64,000 bases of DNA from Victivallaceae bacterium. GTDB lineage: Bacteria; Verrucomicrobiota; Lentisphaeria; Victivallales; Victivallaceae. Both the position numbers and the translations under genes were made by a program. Under the pieces are notes generated by a model that did no database searches, was not told where the DNA came from, and saw nothing but the letters and a program-made list of their open reading frames with translations. The DNA lies in contig JAQUTL010000002.1 of NCBI GenBank assembly GCA_028709805.1, forward strand, positions 62,001 to 126,000, read 5' to 3'. Of the stretch, positions 1 through 8,489 are shown in pieces. Within the stretch, counting starts at the first letter, position 1; each line of letters starts with the position of its first letter.

Positions 1-216
1 CGGATTGAACGCGCCGGAACCGCGCTTCAGCGCAAGGAGGTTTCGCTGAATGAAGAGGTCAGATTTGATGAATATCTCAAAAATGTCGAGTTGGAAAAGC
101 TGTCCGGCGCGCTCGACGAAGACATGGACGCCACGGTGGTTCCAGACCGTGATGACATATTGCTGGCCGAGGCGATGAATATCCTTGCGGACTGGGTTGA
201 TTTGGAAAAAAAATGA
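1..216 (+). CDS. C-terminal end of a tail-specific (carboxy-terminal processing) protease, partial
   Basis: The window opens inside this gene; 71 codons remain before TGA at 214-216. The visible tail contains the segment VSLNEEVRFDEY and ends with a helix LLAEAMNILADWVDLE. Both resemble the C-terminal region of Prc/Tsp-type S41 proteases, which usually end in a 'DAYLEEAxNILADxI' helix. Such proteases are periplasmic and degrade or trim proteins from a C-terminal tag. The catalytic Ser/Lys region lies outside the window, so the assignment rests on the tail alone. An anti-sigma pair follows about 80 bp downstream with its own likely promoter. Confidence 0.6.
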   Translation, partial: RIERAGTALQRKEVSLNEEVRFDEYLKNVELEKLSGALDEDMDATVVPDRDDILLAEAMNILADWVDLEKK

Positions 217-226
217 CCGGTCGCTA

Positions 227-254
227 TTGTATTTTTGCGGTTTTGCATTATAAT
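227..254 (+). promoter_or_regulatory. candidate sigma70 promoter for the anti-sigma/STAS pair
   Basis: TTGTAT (227-232), a 16-bp spacer, then a perfect TATAAT (249-254). It lies between the protease stop and the ATG at 298. The -35 match is weak and no transcript data exist, so this is a sequence-only call. Confidence 0.4.
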
Positions 255-297
255 AGCTCTGTGTTCGGGTGCTTGGCGTCATTTTAGCGGGGAAATA

Positions 298-693
298 ATG
301 GTATTTTCGCTGGAAAACGATATGAATGCGCTTGCCGGGCTGCTGGCGGGTATCGAGACGAGTTCATGGTATCTCGACATGCCTCCGAAACGCGGCTATG
401 TGCTGAATCTGGCGCTGGAGGAGATGATCTCGAATATCATTAAATATGGATATGACGACGACGGACCGCACCGGATATTGGTGGAGATCAAGCCGGAAAA
501 TGACGGCGTCAACGTGGTCATCTGCGACGATGGCCATGAGTTCGATCCGCTGTGCGCGTCGGGGGCGGACACGGCATGCTGTCTGGCGGCGCGGCGGGTG
601 GGGGGCGTCGGAATATTGTTGACCCGGCAGATGAGCCGCAATATCGAATATCGCCGGGTCGGCGCAAAGAATGTGGTTAGCCTATTAATATAA
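298..693 (+). CDS. anti-sigma factor kinase-like ATPase (RsbW/SpoIIAB type, HATPase_c)
   Basis: A 131-residue stand-alone GHKL-type ATPase. The N-box is EEMISNIIKYGY, the G1 box CDDGHEFDP and the G2-like box GGVGILLTRQM. That is the layout of RsbW/SpoIIAB anti-sigma kinases, which bind a sigma factor and phosphorylate a STAS antagonist. The frame opens further upstream at 235, but ATG 298 is preferred: it follows GGGGA at a good distance and starts the conserved fold. The STAS partner begins 20 bp downstream, as in partner-switching operons. No sigma factor or PP2C phosphatase is next to it, so the controlled output is unknown. Confidence 0.8.
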   Translation: MVFSLENDMNALAGLLAGIETSSWYLDMPPKRGYVLNLALEEMISNIIKYGYDDDGPHRILVEIKPENDGVNVVICDDGHEFDPLCASGADTACCLAARRVGGVGILLTRQMSRNIEYRRVGAKNVVSLLI

Positions 694-713
694 CAGGAAA
701 CGGGAAAAACACT

Positions 714-1046
714 ATGGAAATTGTGTTGCAAAACCGGAACGGATACCGCTATCTCGGTATAGACGGGCGGCTGGATGCGACGACAAGTCAGGATGCCGAT
801 GCGGAGCTTCGTGGAAAACTTGATGACTGCAAAGCGCTGGTAATTGATCTCGCCAAACTTAGCTATATAAGTTCGGCCGGGCTGCGGGTGCTGCTTATCG
901 TCGCCAAACAGATGCAGCAGCGGGGCGGCAAGGTGGTGATCTGCAATCTCTCGGAAACGGTTCAGGAGGTTTTTGACATCAGCGGATTCTCCGCGATATT
1001 CAACGTCTGCGCCGATATTCCGGCCGCGGAAGCGGCGGTTTGCTGA
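714..1046 (+). CDS. anti-sigma factor antagonist, STAS domain
   Basis: A 110-residue single STAS domain of the SpoIIAA/RsbV type. The segment LSYISSAGLRVLL carries the conserved Ser (of SSAGLR) that the cognate kinase phosphorylates in this family. Phosphorylation would release the kinase from the antagonist, freeing it to hold a sigma factor. The gene sits 20 bp behind the kinase gene and is probably co-transcribed and functionally paired with it. The last dozen residues are Ala-rich and not part of the conserved fold. Confidence 0.85.
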   Translation: MEIVLQNRNGYRYLGIDGRLDATTSQDADAELRGKLDDCKALVIDLAKLSYISSAGLRVLLIVAKQMQQRGGKVVICNLSETVQEVFDISGFSAIFNVCADIPAAEAAVC

Positions 1047-1081
1047 GCCGTTCCGGCGGCGGCCGCGGAGGAGCATAGGGA

Positions 1082-2959
1082 ATGTGCGGGATTGCCGGCG
1101 CGGTCAATTTTCCGGATTCCGTCATCGCGGATGGCAGAGTGGCGGCGATGCGCGGCCGGCTTCGGCACCGCGGACCGGACGGCGAAGGATTGTGGCGCAA
1201 CGGGCATGCGATTCTGGCGCATACCCGGCTGGCGGTTATCGGCCGCGAGTCGGGAGCGCAGCCGATGTGCAGTGAAGACGGCTCGGTCATTCTGGTCTGC
1301 AACGGCGAAATCTACAACTACCGCGAATTGACGGCGGAGTTGACGGCGAAGGGACACCGGTTCGCCACCGACTCGGACAGCGAGGTGATAATCCACCTTT
1401 ACGAGGATCATCCCGACGATTTTCCGAAATACCTCAACGGCATGTTTGCCTTTGCGCTTTACGACACCGGGCGGCGCCGTCTTCTGCTCGGCCGGGACCG
1501 CATTGGTCAGAAACCGCTTTTTTTTCGTCAGGAGGGCGCGGCGCTTTATTTTGCCAGTGAGCTTGATGCGTTGCGGAACGGTGCGCACGCTGCGCTTGAC
1601 CCGGAGGGAATACTCGCCTTTTTTGCGCTCCAATACATTCCGCCGCCGGGAACGATTTTTCTCGGCATCCGGCAGTTGCTGCCGGCCAATCTGCTGACTT
1701 TTGATCTTGACGGCTGTGAACTGCGCTGCCACCGTTATTGGAAGGCGGATTATGCGCGGAAATCGGATTTGACGGCGGACGGTGCGGCGGCGGAACTGCG
1801 GGAAAAACTGACCGCGGCGGTGCGGCGGCGGCTGATGGCCGAAGTGCCGCTGGGCGGATTCCTGTCCGGCGGGCTGGACTCGGCGGTGGTGGCGGCGCTG
1901 ATGCTGGAATGCCGTCCGGAACCGCTGCGGCTGCTCTCGGTGCGTTTTTCCGACCGCGAATACGACGAGTCGCCGGGAATTGTCGATACGGTAAATTTCC
2001 TCAGTTCGCGCCATCCCGGAAGGATTGAACATGTTATGCTGGATGGCGACTGCGAATCTTTCGATTTTCTGGCGGAGACCGCCGGCCTTTTCGGTCAGCC
2101 GTTTGGCGACGCTTCAATGCTGCCGTGCCGGATGCTTAGCTCAATGACCCGGTCCGCCGGTGTAACGGTCACGCTGTCCGGCGATGGCGCCGATGAGCTG
2201 TTTGGCGGCTACGAGCGCTATGGTGCGCTGGCGCTGGCCGGTCGTCTCGGCCGCTTCCGCCGGGCGGCCGGCTGGTGTGCTAAGCTGCTGCCGGACGGCG
2301 GCGAACGGAGTTTCGCCGGACGGATGCGCCGTTTCGCCGGGGTGGTGGCCGAACCGGAAGACCGGAGGTATTTTGCATTGATGTCGCACGGGTTTCCGGA
2401 ATCGGTTCCGGCGGTGTTCGGCTCCCGGCTCCGGGGGGAGTTGCGCGACGATCCGGCCGAGACGCTTTTGCGGTGGTCGCCGCTGCTGTCCTCGTCCGAT
2501 CCGGTGGAGCGGATGGCGGAGCTTGATCTCTGTACCTATCTGCCCGGCGATGTGCTGACCAAGGTCGATATTGCTTCGATGCACAGTGCTCAGGAGGTGC
2601 GCAGTCCGTTTCTTGACCGCGACGTGGTGGAGTTGGCCGCCCGGCTGCCGTGGCGGTTCAAACAGTGCGGGGCTGGCCGGAAACTCATATTGAAAAAGGC
2701 GTTTGCCGATATTATTCCGCCGCGGCTTTTGAGCGCCGGGAAGCGCGGGTTCGGCGTTCCGGTGGCAAGATTGCTCCGGACGGCGTGGCACCGGAGGGCA
2801 TTGGAGCTTACCTCCGGTGGCGTTGCGGTGGAACTTGGCTATTTTGACCGTGATGAAACGCTGAAAATGTGGGAGCGTCACGATTCCGGGCGGCGCGACG
2901 AAAGCCGTACATTGTTTAATCTGCTGATTTTCGAATTGTTTCTGCGCTCTTTGAACTGA
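1082..2959 (+). CDS. asnB: asparagine synthase (glutamine-hydrolysing)
   Basis: A 625-residue class-II glutamine amidotransferase. It begins MCGIAGAV, so Cys2 becomes the N-terminal nucleophile after Met removal; RHRGPDGEG and CNGEIYNYREL follow. The C-terminal synthetase domain has the ATP-binding loop SGGLDS at residues 262-267. It converts aspartate to asparagine using glutamine amide nitrogen and ATP. A GAGGAG ribosome site precedes the ATG by 8 bases. The length suits the bacterial AsnB family. Some paralogues modify cell-wall or exopolysaccharide precursors instead, and neighbours do not decide between these roles. Confidence 0.9.
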   Translation: MCGIAGAVNFPDSVIADGRVAAMRGRLRHRGPDGEGLWRNGHAILAHTRLAVIGRESGAQPMCSEDGSVILVCNGEIYNYRELTAELTAKGHRFATDSDSEVIIHLYEDHPDDFPKYLNGMFAFALYDTGRRRLLLGRDRIGQKPLFFRQEGAALYFASELDALRNGAHAALDPEGILAFFALQYIPPPGTIFLGIRQLLPANLLTFDLDGCELRCHRYWKADYARKSDLTADGAAAELREKLTAAVRRRLMAEVPLGGFLSGGLDSAVVAALMLECRPEPLRLLSVRFSDREYDESPGIVDTVNFLSSRHPGRIEHVMLDGDCESFDFLAETAGLFGQPFGDASMLPCRMLSSMTRSAGVTVTLSGDGADELFGGYERYGALALAGRLGRFRRAAGWCAKLLPDGGERSFAGRMRRFAGVVAEPEDRRYFALMSHGFPESVPAVFGSRLRGELRDDPAETLLRWSPLLSSSDPVERMAELDLCTYLPGDVLTKVDIASMHSAQEVRSPFLDRDVVELAARLPWRFKQCGAGRKLILKKAFADIIPPRLLSAGKRGFGVPVARLLRTAWHRRALELTSGGVAVELGYFDRDETLKMWERHDSGRRDESRTLFNLLIFELFLRSLN

Positions 2960-2966
2960 GGGCGCC

Positions 2967-2995
2967 TTGATAATTTTTTGAGTTGGTACTATATT
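2967..2995 (+). promoter_or_regulatory. candidate promoter of pyrK-pyrD
   Basis: TTGATA (2967-2972), 17-bp spacer, TATATT (2990-2995); each hexamer matches consensus at five of six positions. It lies directly after the asnB stop and 30 bp before the pyrK ATG, suggesting pyrK-pyrD can be transcribed on its own. Confidence 0.5.
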
Positions 2996-3026
2996 ACTTT
3001 CCATAGTTTTACAGAGAGGGATTTCC

Positions 3027-3815
3027 ATGGAATCAGGGATGATAATTTCCAATGTCGGCCTGGTCGGCGACTATTTTAAAGTCACGTTTTACGCGCCGGA
3101 AATATGCGCCACCGCCAGACCCGGACATTTTGTCCATATGAAGATTGCCCGAGCGGATGACCTTATATTGCGTCGGCCGTTCAGTATTTGCAATATTTCT
3201 CCGTCGTCCGGCGAACTTGAGGTGATATACAAAGTGGTCGGCGCCGGCACCCGGGTGCTCAGCACGCTCCGGGAGGGCGAGGTGTGCGATCTGCTTGGTC
3301 CGCTCGGCAAGCCGTTCGGTCGTCCGGCGCCGGACGAGTTTCCGGTGGCGATCGCCGGCGGCTACGGTTCGGCGGCGCTTTATATGCTTACCCGCGAGGC
3401 GAAGTGCGGCGGAGCGGCGCTGCTCGGCGCCCGCACCCGCGAGGACATACTTCTGGCGGACGCCTACCGGACCGCCGGATTTGAGGTGGCGGTCGCCACC
3501 GACGATGGATCGGAAGGGCATATGGGACTGGTGACCGATCTGGTGGACGATGTGCTGTTGCGCCACCACGATAAAAAACTGCGGTTCTACGCCTGCGGTC
3601 CAACGCCGATGCTTATGGCCGTGTGCCGTCTGATGCTTGACCGCGGGTATCCCGATGCGGAAGTCAGTCTGGATCATCTGATGTGCTGCGGCGTCGGCGC
3701 CTGTTTCGCCTGTGTGGTGAAGATCAAGGCCGACAATCCTGACGGTTATTATTATGCCCGCACCTGCAGTGAAGGTCCGGTATTCAAAGTCAAAGATGTT
3801 TATCTGGAGAAATAA
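3027..3815 (+). CDS. pyrK: dihydroorotate dehydrogenase electron transfer subunit
   Basis: A 262-residue FAD- and [2Fe-2S]-containing reductase subunit. It passes electrons from the PyrD FMN to NAD+ in pyrimidine synthesis. The FAD-binding region has LRRPFSICN, followed by an NAD-binding Rossmann segment (VAIAGGYGSAALY). The iron-sulfur ligands are Cys221, Cys226, Cys229 and Cys247 (spacing C-x4-C-x2-C-x17-C), as in class 1B enzymes. A purine-rich ribosome site precedes ATG 3027; an in-frame ATG five codons later is an alternative. pyrD starts 3 bp after the stop, so the two subunits are almost certainly made together. Confidence 0.92.
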   Translation: MESGMIISNVGLVGDYFKVTFYAPEICATARPGHFVHMKIARADDLILRRPFSICNISPSSGELEVIYKVVGAGTRVLSTLREGEVCDLLGPLGKPFGRPAPDEFPVAIAGGYGSAALYMLTREAKCGGAALLGARTREDILLADAYRTAGFEVAVATDDGSEGHMGLVTDLVDDVLLRHHDKKLRFYACGPTPMLMAVCRLMLDRGYPDAEVSLDHLMCCGVGACFACVVKIKADNPDGYYYARTCSEGPVFKVKDVYLEK

Positions 3816-3818
3816 AAA

Positions 3819-4736
3819 ATGGCCGATCTTGCAACCGATCTGGGCAGAATAAAGCTGAAAAATCCGGTGATGACCGCGTCCGGCACATTCGGATACGGCG
3901 CTGAATATCATAAATTTTACGACATTGCCGAACTCGGCGCGGTGGTGGTCAAGGGTATCGCGCCGTTTCCGAGCCACGGAAACCCGACGCCGCGGGTGGC
4001 GGAAACCGCCTGCGGAATGCTCAACGCCATCGGTCTTCAGGGGCCGGGAATCGACCGGTTTCTGCATGACGAGCACTATCTGCCGTTTCTCCGGACAACC
4101 GGGGCGACGGTGATTGTGAATATCTGGGGGCGGACGATCGGCGATTATGCCGAGGTGGCGCGTCGGCTGGAGGCGGATAAAGAGGGAATCGCGGCGCTGG
4201 AAATCAATATTTCCTGCCCGAACGTCAAAGCCGGCGGCATCGCGTTCGGCACCGACAAAAATTTGGCGGCCGAGGTGGTTTCCGCCGTGCGCGAGGCCAC
4301 AACACTGCCGCTGATCACCAAACTGAGTCCGAATGTGAGCCGGATCGGTGAATTCGCCGCCGCGGTCGAAGCCGCCGGCAGCGACATGATAAGTCTGATC
4401 AACACGCTGACCGGCATGGCGATCGACATCGAGAAGATGCGGTTCAAACTGGCGAACCGCACCGGCGGACTTTCCGGTCCGGCGGTAAAGCCGGTGGCGG
4501 TGAGAATGGTATACGAGGCGGCGCAGGCGGTCAAAGTCCCGGTCATCGGGATGGGGGGTATAGCGACCGGCGCGGACGCGGTTGAGTTTTTACTGGCCGG
4601 AGCGCGCGCGGTGGCGGTGGGAACCGCCACGTTCGGCGATCCGTATGCGCCGCTGAAAGTTATCCGCGGCATCAACGATTATCTGGACCGGCACGGTATC
4701 GGCGCGGTTTCCGAAATAATCGGAAAAGTGAAATAA
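3819..4736 (+). CDS. pyrD: dihydroorotate dehydrogenase, class 1B catalytic subunit
   Basis: A 305-residue FMN TIM-barrel enzyme that oxidises dihydroorotate to orotate. Recognisable segments are NPVMTASGTFGYG near the start, INISCPN with the class 1 active-site Cys at residue 133, and GMGGIATGADAVEFLLAGA at the phosphate-binding end. The Cys base, rather than Ser, together with the adjacent pyrK identifies the NAD-dependent class 1B heterotetramer. This form is soluble and does not need a quinone, which fits an anaerobe. No other pyrimidine gene is close by. Confidence 0.93.
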   Translation: MADLATDLGRIKLKNPVMTASGTFGYGAEYHKFYDIAELGAVVVKGIAPFPSHGNPTPRVAETACGMLNAIGLQGPGIDRFLHDEHYLPFLRTTGATVIVNIWGRTIGDYAEVARRLEADKEGIAALEINISCPNVKAGGIAFGTDKNLAAEVVSAVREATTLPLITKLSPNVSRIGEFAAAVEAAGSDMISLINTLTGMAIDIEKMRFKLANRTGGLSGPAVKPVAVRMVYEAAQAVKVPVIGMGGIATGADAVEFLLAGARAVAVGTATFGDPYAPLKVIRGINDYLDRHGIGAVSEIIGKVK

Positions 4737-4760
4737 GCGACAGAGGAGCACAAAACAATT

Positions 4761-5990
4761 ATGGATTTCAGAGCATTCAACGGGCTGCTGCCGGCGGCGG
4801 AGCGCGCCGCCAGTGTTGCGGCGGTTCCCTATGACGTGGTCAACAGCGAGGAGGCGGCCGCGCTGGCCGCCGGTAACGAATACAGTTTTCTGCATGTGTC
4901 AAGACCGGAAATCGATCTTGAACCGGGAATCGATCTGCACGACGACCGGGTGTATGCACAGGCGAAAAAGGCGTTTGACAAATTGACTTCCATCGTGCCG
5001 CTGCGACTTGATACGGAAAAAAATTATTATGTTTACCGTCTGGTCATGGACGGCCGCGAGCAGATCGGCGTTTTCGGCGCCGCTTCGGCGCTTGACTACC
5101 GCAACAATATAATCAAAAAACATGAAAAGACGCGGCAGGACAAGGAAGACGACCGCACCCGGCATGTGATGACGCTGCGCTCGCACACCGGTCCGGCGTT
5201 TTTCACCTACCGCGACAATCCGGAGATCGACGCCGCGGTGGCCGCCGTCATGAAGCATCCGCCGTACTGCGATTTTACCGCGCCCGACGGCATCCGGCAT
5301 ACCCTCTACCGCACCAACGCGGCCGAAGCCGTCAAACTGGCTGAACTTTTCGCCGCCGTGCCGGTGATGTATATTGCCGACGGCCATCACCGCAGCGCCG
5401 CCGCGGCCAGAACCATGATGGAGTGTGCGCCGGTCAATCCGCATCACACGGGGGAGGAGGAATACAACTTTTTTCTGGCGGCGGCGTTTCCGGCGTCGCA
5501 GCTGAAGATTCTGCCCTACAACCGGGCGGTGAAGTCGCTGAACGGAATGGCGGTTTCGGACTTTATGAACAGGGTGGGGCGGTCGTTCAGGATCGACGAA
5601 GTTGCGGGACGCTGCATGCCGGAGCGGTCGAACGAATTTGGCATGTATCTTGGCGGAAAATGGTATCGGCTCACGCCGAAGTTTGACACCGCGAATCTCG
5701 GTGTGATCGACGGGCTGGATGTGTCGATTCTGCAGGACAACATTCTGGCGCCGCTCTTGGGAATAACCGATCCGCGCACCAGCTCCAATATCTATTTTGT
5801 CGGCGGCATCCGCGGACTCGGCGAACTGGAAAAAATGGTGGACTCCGGCAAATATCAGGTGGCGTTTTCGATGTATCCGACCACGGTAGATCAACTTATG
5901 GCGATCGCCGACGCCGGTGCGATCATGCCGCCAAAGTCAACGTGGTTTGAACCGAAGTTGCGCGACGGGCTGGTCTGTCATAATTTTTAA
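4761..5990 (+). CDS. DUF1015 family protein
   Basis: A 409-residue protein of the widespread DUF1015 family. It starts with the usual FNGLLP...VAAVPYDVVNSEE segment and has the family's YIADGHHRSAAAARTM motif near residues 195-210. That His-rich motif suggests a metal or nucleotide site, but I know of no settled biochemical role. Members often lie near serine or one-carbon metabolism genes; here the neighbours are pyrK-pyrD. ATG 4761 has an upstream GAGGAG, though the spacing is slightly long. No signal peptide or membrane segment is apparent, so it is probably cytoplasmic. Confidence 0.8.
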   Translation: MDFRAFNGLLPAAERAASVAAVPYDVVNSEEAAALAAGNEYSFLHVSRPEIDLEPGIDLHDDRVYAQAKKAFDKLTSIVPLRLDTEKNYYVYRLVMDGREQIGVFGAASALDYRNNIIKKHEKTRQDKEDDRTRHVMTLRSHTGPAFFTYRDNPEIDAAVAAVMKHPPYCDFTAPDGIRHTLYRTNAAEAVKLAELFAAVPVMYIADGHHRSAAAARTMMECAPVNPHHTGEEEYNFFLAAAFPASQLKILPYNRAVKSLNGMAVSDFMNRVGRSFRIDEVAGRCMPERSNEFGMYLGGKWYRLTPKFDTANLGVIDGLDVSILQDNILAPLLGITDPRTSSNIYFVGGIRGLGELEKMVDSGKYQVAFSMYPTTVDQLMAIADAGAIMPPKSTWFEPKLRDGLVCHNF

Positions 5991-6089
5991 TATTTTCAGC
6001 GATGGGGCAGAGCCGGTTGCGCGTGATCCGCTGTCTCTTATAATGTACAGAATTTGGCCGGAAGAATAACAATAAAACAAGGAGTGGTG

Positions 6090-7010
6090 ATGATGAAATC
6101 CTGGAAAATAATGGCCGTGATGTTTTCGGCCGCCGCGGTGTTTGCCGCCGACTCGGACTATGAGGCCATGAGCAAATACGTTCCGGCCTCGAATGACGGA
6201 CTGGCCTATTTGAATACGGAGAAGCTCAGCGGCAGCCCGTTTGTCGATGAGATCAAAAAATTGGCCGAAATGGCCGAGATGTCGGCGCTGCCGGACGACG
6301 ACGGCGCGCTGCTGGTCAGTTTGAACAGCGCGGCTCCGGACACCAGCGTGTCGGTGCTGCTGAAGATCAACGGAGTGACCACGCTGGACGATCTGGCGGC
6401 AAAGATCGGCGCGGCGGACAAGGTGACGGTCAAGAAGGTCAAGTACGGCGACCGGGACGCCTTGCGGATCGACGAGCAGCCGCTGGCGATTTATGCGGTG
6501 GATTCCGGAATCTTCGCAATGATTCCCGACGGACAGGCCGAGGCGTTTTTTTCCGCAGCCAAGGGCGTGTCCGGGGATTTGAGCGGCCGGATCGCTCCGT
6601 TGAGCGACAATCCGCTGTTCGGTTCTTTTAAAATTCAGCCGACCGCCGGCGATGCAATGGCGGTTAACCGCTGCGATTTCACCGGGATGCTGTCCAATGG
6701 CGGCAAAGGCCTTGCGTTGAAGCTGATGGCCTTCCTGCCTGACGAAAAGACCGCGACGCAGGCGGCTCAGGAGATACAGGGCGGACTGATGATGCTGACC
6801 ATGACTGCCGCACAGAAAGATCCGGCGCTGGGCAGCATGCTGATGACCGCGATCAAGATCAAATCCGAACAAAATATCATGAATGTCGATCTCAACATCA
6901 CCCCCGATCTGCTGGCCAAGCTTCAGGAGCTTAATGCGGCGCAACCGGAACCGGAGGCCGGAATAGTTCAAGTGGAAGAAAGCGTGACGGAGACCGTTCC
7001 CGCGAACTGA
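6090..7010 (+). CDS. exported protein of unknown function
   Basis: About 306 residues with a clear Sec signal peptide (MMKSWKIMAVMFSAAAVFAA, cleavage likely after AFAA-like VFAA). The mature part is acidic and alternates short helices and strands. Segments such as YVPASNDGLAYLNTEKL and GDAMAVNRCDFTGML recall solute-facing periplasmic proteins in which 'x-K-Y-VP-A-D' segments recur, but I do not recognise a family. The ATG at 6090 sits 5 bases after GGAG; ATG 6093 is equally possible, and the frame opens further upstream at 6054. A strong terminator follows, so it is probably a single-gene unit. Confidence 0.7.
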   Translation: MMKSWKIMAVMFSAAAVFAADSDYEAMSKYVPASNDGLAYLNTEKLSGSPFVDEIKKLAEMAEMSALPDDDGALLVSLNSAAPDTSVSVLLKINGVTTLDDLAAKIGAADKVTVKKVKYGDRDALRIDEQPLAIYAVDSGIFAMIPDGQAEAFFSAAKGVSGDLSGRIAPLSDNPLFGSFKIQPTAGDAMAVNRCDFTGMLSNGGKGLALKLMAFLPDEKTATQAAQEIQGGLMMLTMTAAQKDPALGSMLMTAIKIKSEQNIMNVDLNITPDLLAKLQELNAAQPEPEAGIVQVEESVTETVPAN

Positions 7011-7029
7011 GAAGTTTTTTTGCGCATGG

Positions 7030-7057
7030 ACCGGCGGCATGTCCGCCGGTTTTTTTT
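7030..7057 (+). terminator. rho-independent terminator after the exported protein
   Basis: An 8-bp perfect stem ACCGGCGG / CCGCCGGT (7030-7037 and 7043-7050) with a 5-base loop is followed by a run of eight T from 7050. It lies about 20 bp past the stop at 7010. Confidence 0.85.
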
Positions 7058-7189
7058 GTAATAAATAACGGGCGGCACGGTTGCAAAAAAACACCGGCGA
7101 CAGTAATTTATAACGGCGGTGCGCCGGAAAAAGTTTTTTTCGGAATGCGGCGGAACTTGAAATGACGGTTATTGCGAAAATATGGAACA

Positions 7190-7717
7190 ATGCGGAGACA
7201 AGGCGTGGTGAATGATTGGCGGATTTGTCTGGTGCTCGACCGTATGCGGAGCGCATTCAATGTCGGCAACATTCTGCGGATAGCCGACGCGGTCGGCGCG
7301 TGCGAGGTTGTCGGCTGCGGCTACACGCCGCTGCCGCCGCATCCCAAGCTGGCCAAGACCGCGATGGGCGCGGAAAATATGGTGCCGTGCCGGCATGCGG
7401 ATAATTCACTTGAGGCGGTGCGGATGCTGCGTTCCGAGGGTTATGCTCAGATTGTGGCGGTGGACTGTGTGGAGGGGCGCAGCCGTTTTGTCTGGGACTT
7501 CGAGTTCAAATTTCCGCTGGCGCTGGTCTTTGGCAACGAGGCGCTGGGCATTCTGCCGGAAACGATTGACGCCTGCGATGCGGTGGCGGCGCTTCCGATG
7601 TTCGGCAACAAAAGCAGTATTAATGTCGGCAATGCGGCGGCGGCCACGCTGTATGCGGTGGTTGCCCGGGCCAATCCGGATATTCTGCAAAAATGGCGGC
7701 TGGAAAATGAAAATTAA
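7190..7717 (+). CDS. SpoU/TrmH-family RNA 2'-O-methyltransferase
   Basis: About 175 residues with the SPOUT knot motifs in order: RSAFNVGNILRIADAVGA (motif 1, with the conserved Asn and Arg), LALVFGNEALGI (motif 2) and LPMFGNKSSINVGNAAAATL (motif 3). These bind S-adenosylmethionine and methylate a ribose 2'-OH in tRNA or rRNA; the substrate cannot be read from sequence. The protein is short, with no N-terminal RNA-binding extension. The start is uncertain: TTG 7172, ATG 7190 or GTG 7208; the last has the best upstream purine stretch. Its end overlaps the NAD kinase start by 11 bases, implying translational coupling. Confidence 0.85.
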   Translation: MRRQGVVNDWRICLVLDRMRSAFNVGNILRIADAVGACEVVGCGYTPLPPHPKLAKTAMGAENMVPCRHADNSLEAVRMLRSEGYAQIVAVDCVEGRSRFVWDFEFKFPLALVFGNEALGILPETIDACDAVAALPMFGNKSSINVGNAAAATLYAVVARANPDILQKWRLENEN

Positions 7718-8489
7718 ACTGATCGGAAAAAATCTGGACGACATCCGTCCATATCTTAAAAAATACGGACTTTACGAGTGCGCTGACGACGGCGAGTTTG
7801 AACTGGTGGTCGCCCACGGCGGCGACGGGACGCTGCTTTTGTCCGAATACTTTTATCCCGGCGTTCCCAAACTGCCGTTGCGTGACGCCGGAACCGCGCC
7901 GTTGTGCGCCGAGCACTCCTATGACCGGCAGTTGGCGGCTTTTGCCGAAGGCGACCGTCAAACCACGCTGCTGCCCAAACTGTGCGGGGAGTTCAACGGA
8001 GAACGGCTGTCGGGCATAAACGACGTGTTCATCCATAATTCAGACCGGGTCGGCGCGCTGCGCTACCGGGTGTGGATCGACGGAGAACTCTATGCCAACG
8101 AAGTTGTCGGTGACGGCGTCGGCGTTTCCACCGTGCACGGCAGCACGGCTTATTATCGGAGCATCACCCACAGTATTTTCAAGGTAGGCATGGGGCTGGC
8201 ATTCAGCAACAGCACAGTGGAGGTGGACCATCTGGTGGTCGGGGAAACCAGTATGATCGAAGTGGAAATAATCCGCGGACCCGGAATCCTGGTGGCTGAC
8301 AACGCGCCGCGTTCAATCAATCTTGCGGTTGGCGACCATGTGACAATCCGGCGTTCCGGCGAGTCGGCGGCGATCTATAATCTGAGCGCGTTCATGTGTC
8401 CGTGCTGCCGGCTGCTCCGCCATCCGAACAAATACGAGGAGCGCATCATCTGCGCCGCGCTGTCCGGGCGGAGCGGAGAAAAAAGATGA
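7707..8489 (+). CDS. nadK: NAD kinase
   Basis: A 260-residue cytoplasmic kinase making NADP from NAD. The nucleotide motif VVAHGGDGTLLLSEY is near residue 35, followed by GINDVFIHNS and the NAD-binding loop GDGVGVSTVHGSTAYYRS. The frame is open far upstream, but ATG 7707 is the only start that gives a normal N-terminus, and it overlaps the methyltransferase stop. An unusual C-terminal tail contains CPCC and a His, possibly a metal site, though this is only inference. The TGA overlaps the coaB ATG (ATGA at 8486-8489), so nadK and coaB should be coupled. Confidence 0.9.
   Translation: MKIKLIGKNLDDIRPYLKKYGLYECADDGEFELVVAHGGDGTLLLSEYFYPGVPKLPLRDAGTAPLCAEHSYDRQLAAFAEGDRQTTLLPKLCGEFNGERLSGINDVFIHNSDRVGALRYRVWIDGELYANEVVGDGVGVSTVHGSTAYYRSITHSIFKVGMGLAFSNSTVEVDHLVVGETSMIEVEIIRGPGILVADNAPRSINLAVGDHVTIRRSGESAAIYNLSAFMCPCCRLLRHPNKYEERIICAALSGRSGEKR

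Noticed and set aside
962-2032. Long open frame on the minus strand opposite asnB
   Set aside because: Arg/His/Pro-rich translation with no domain, complementary to a well-matched gene; a by-product of high GC. The same holds for 23690-25018 (opposite typA), 44656-46203 (opposite hydG) and 50383-51780 (opposite DUF819).
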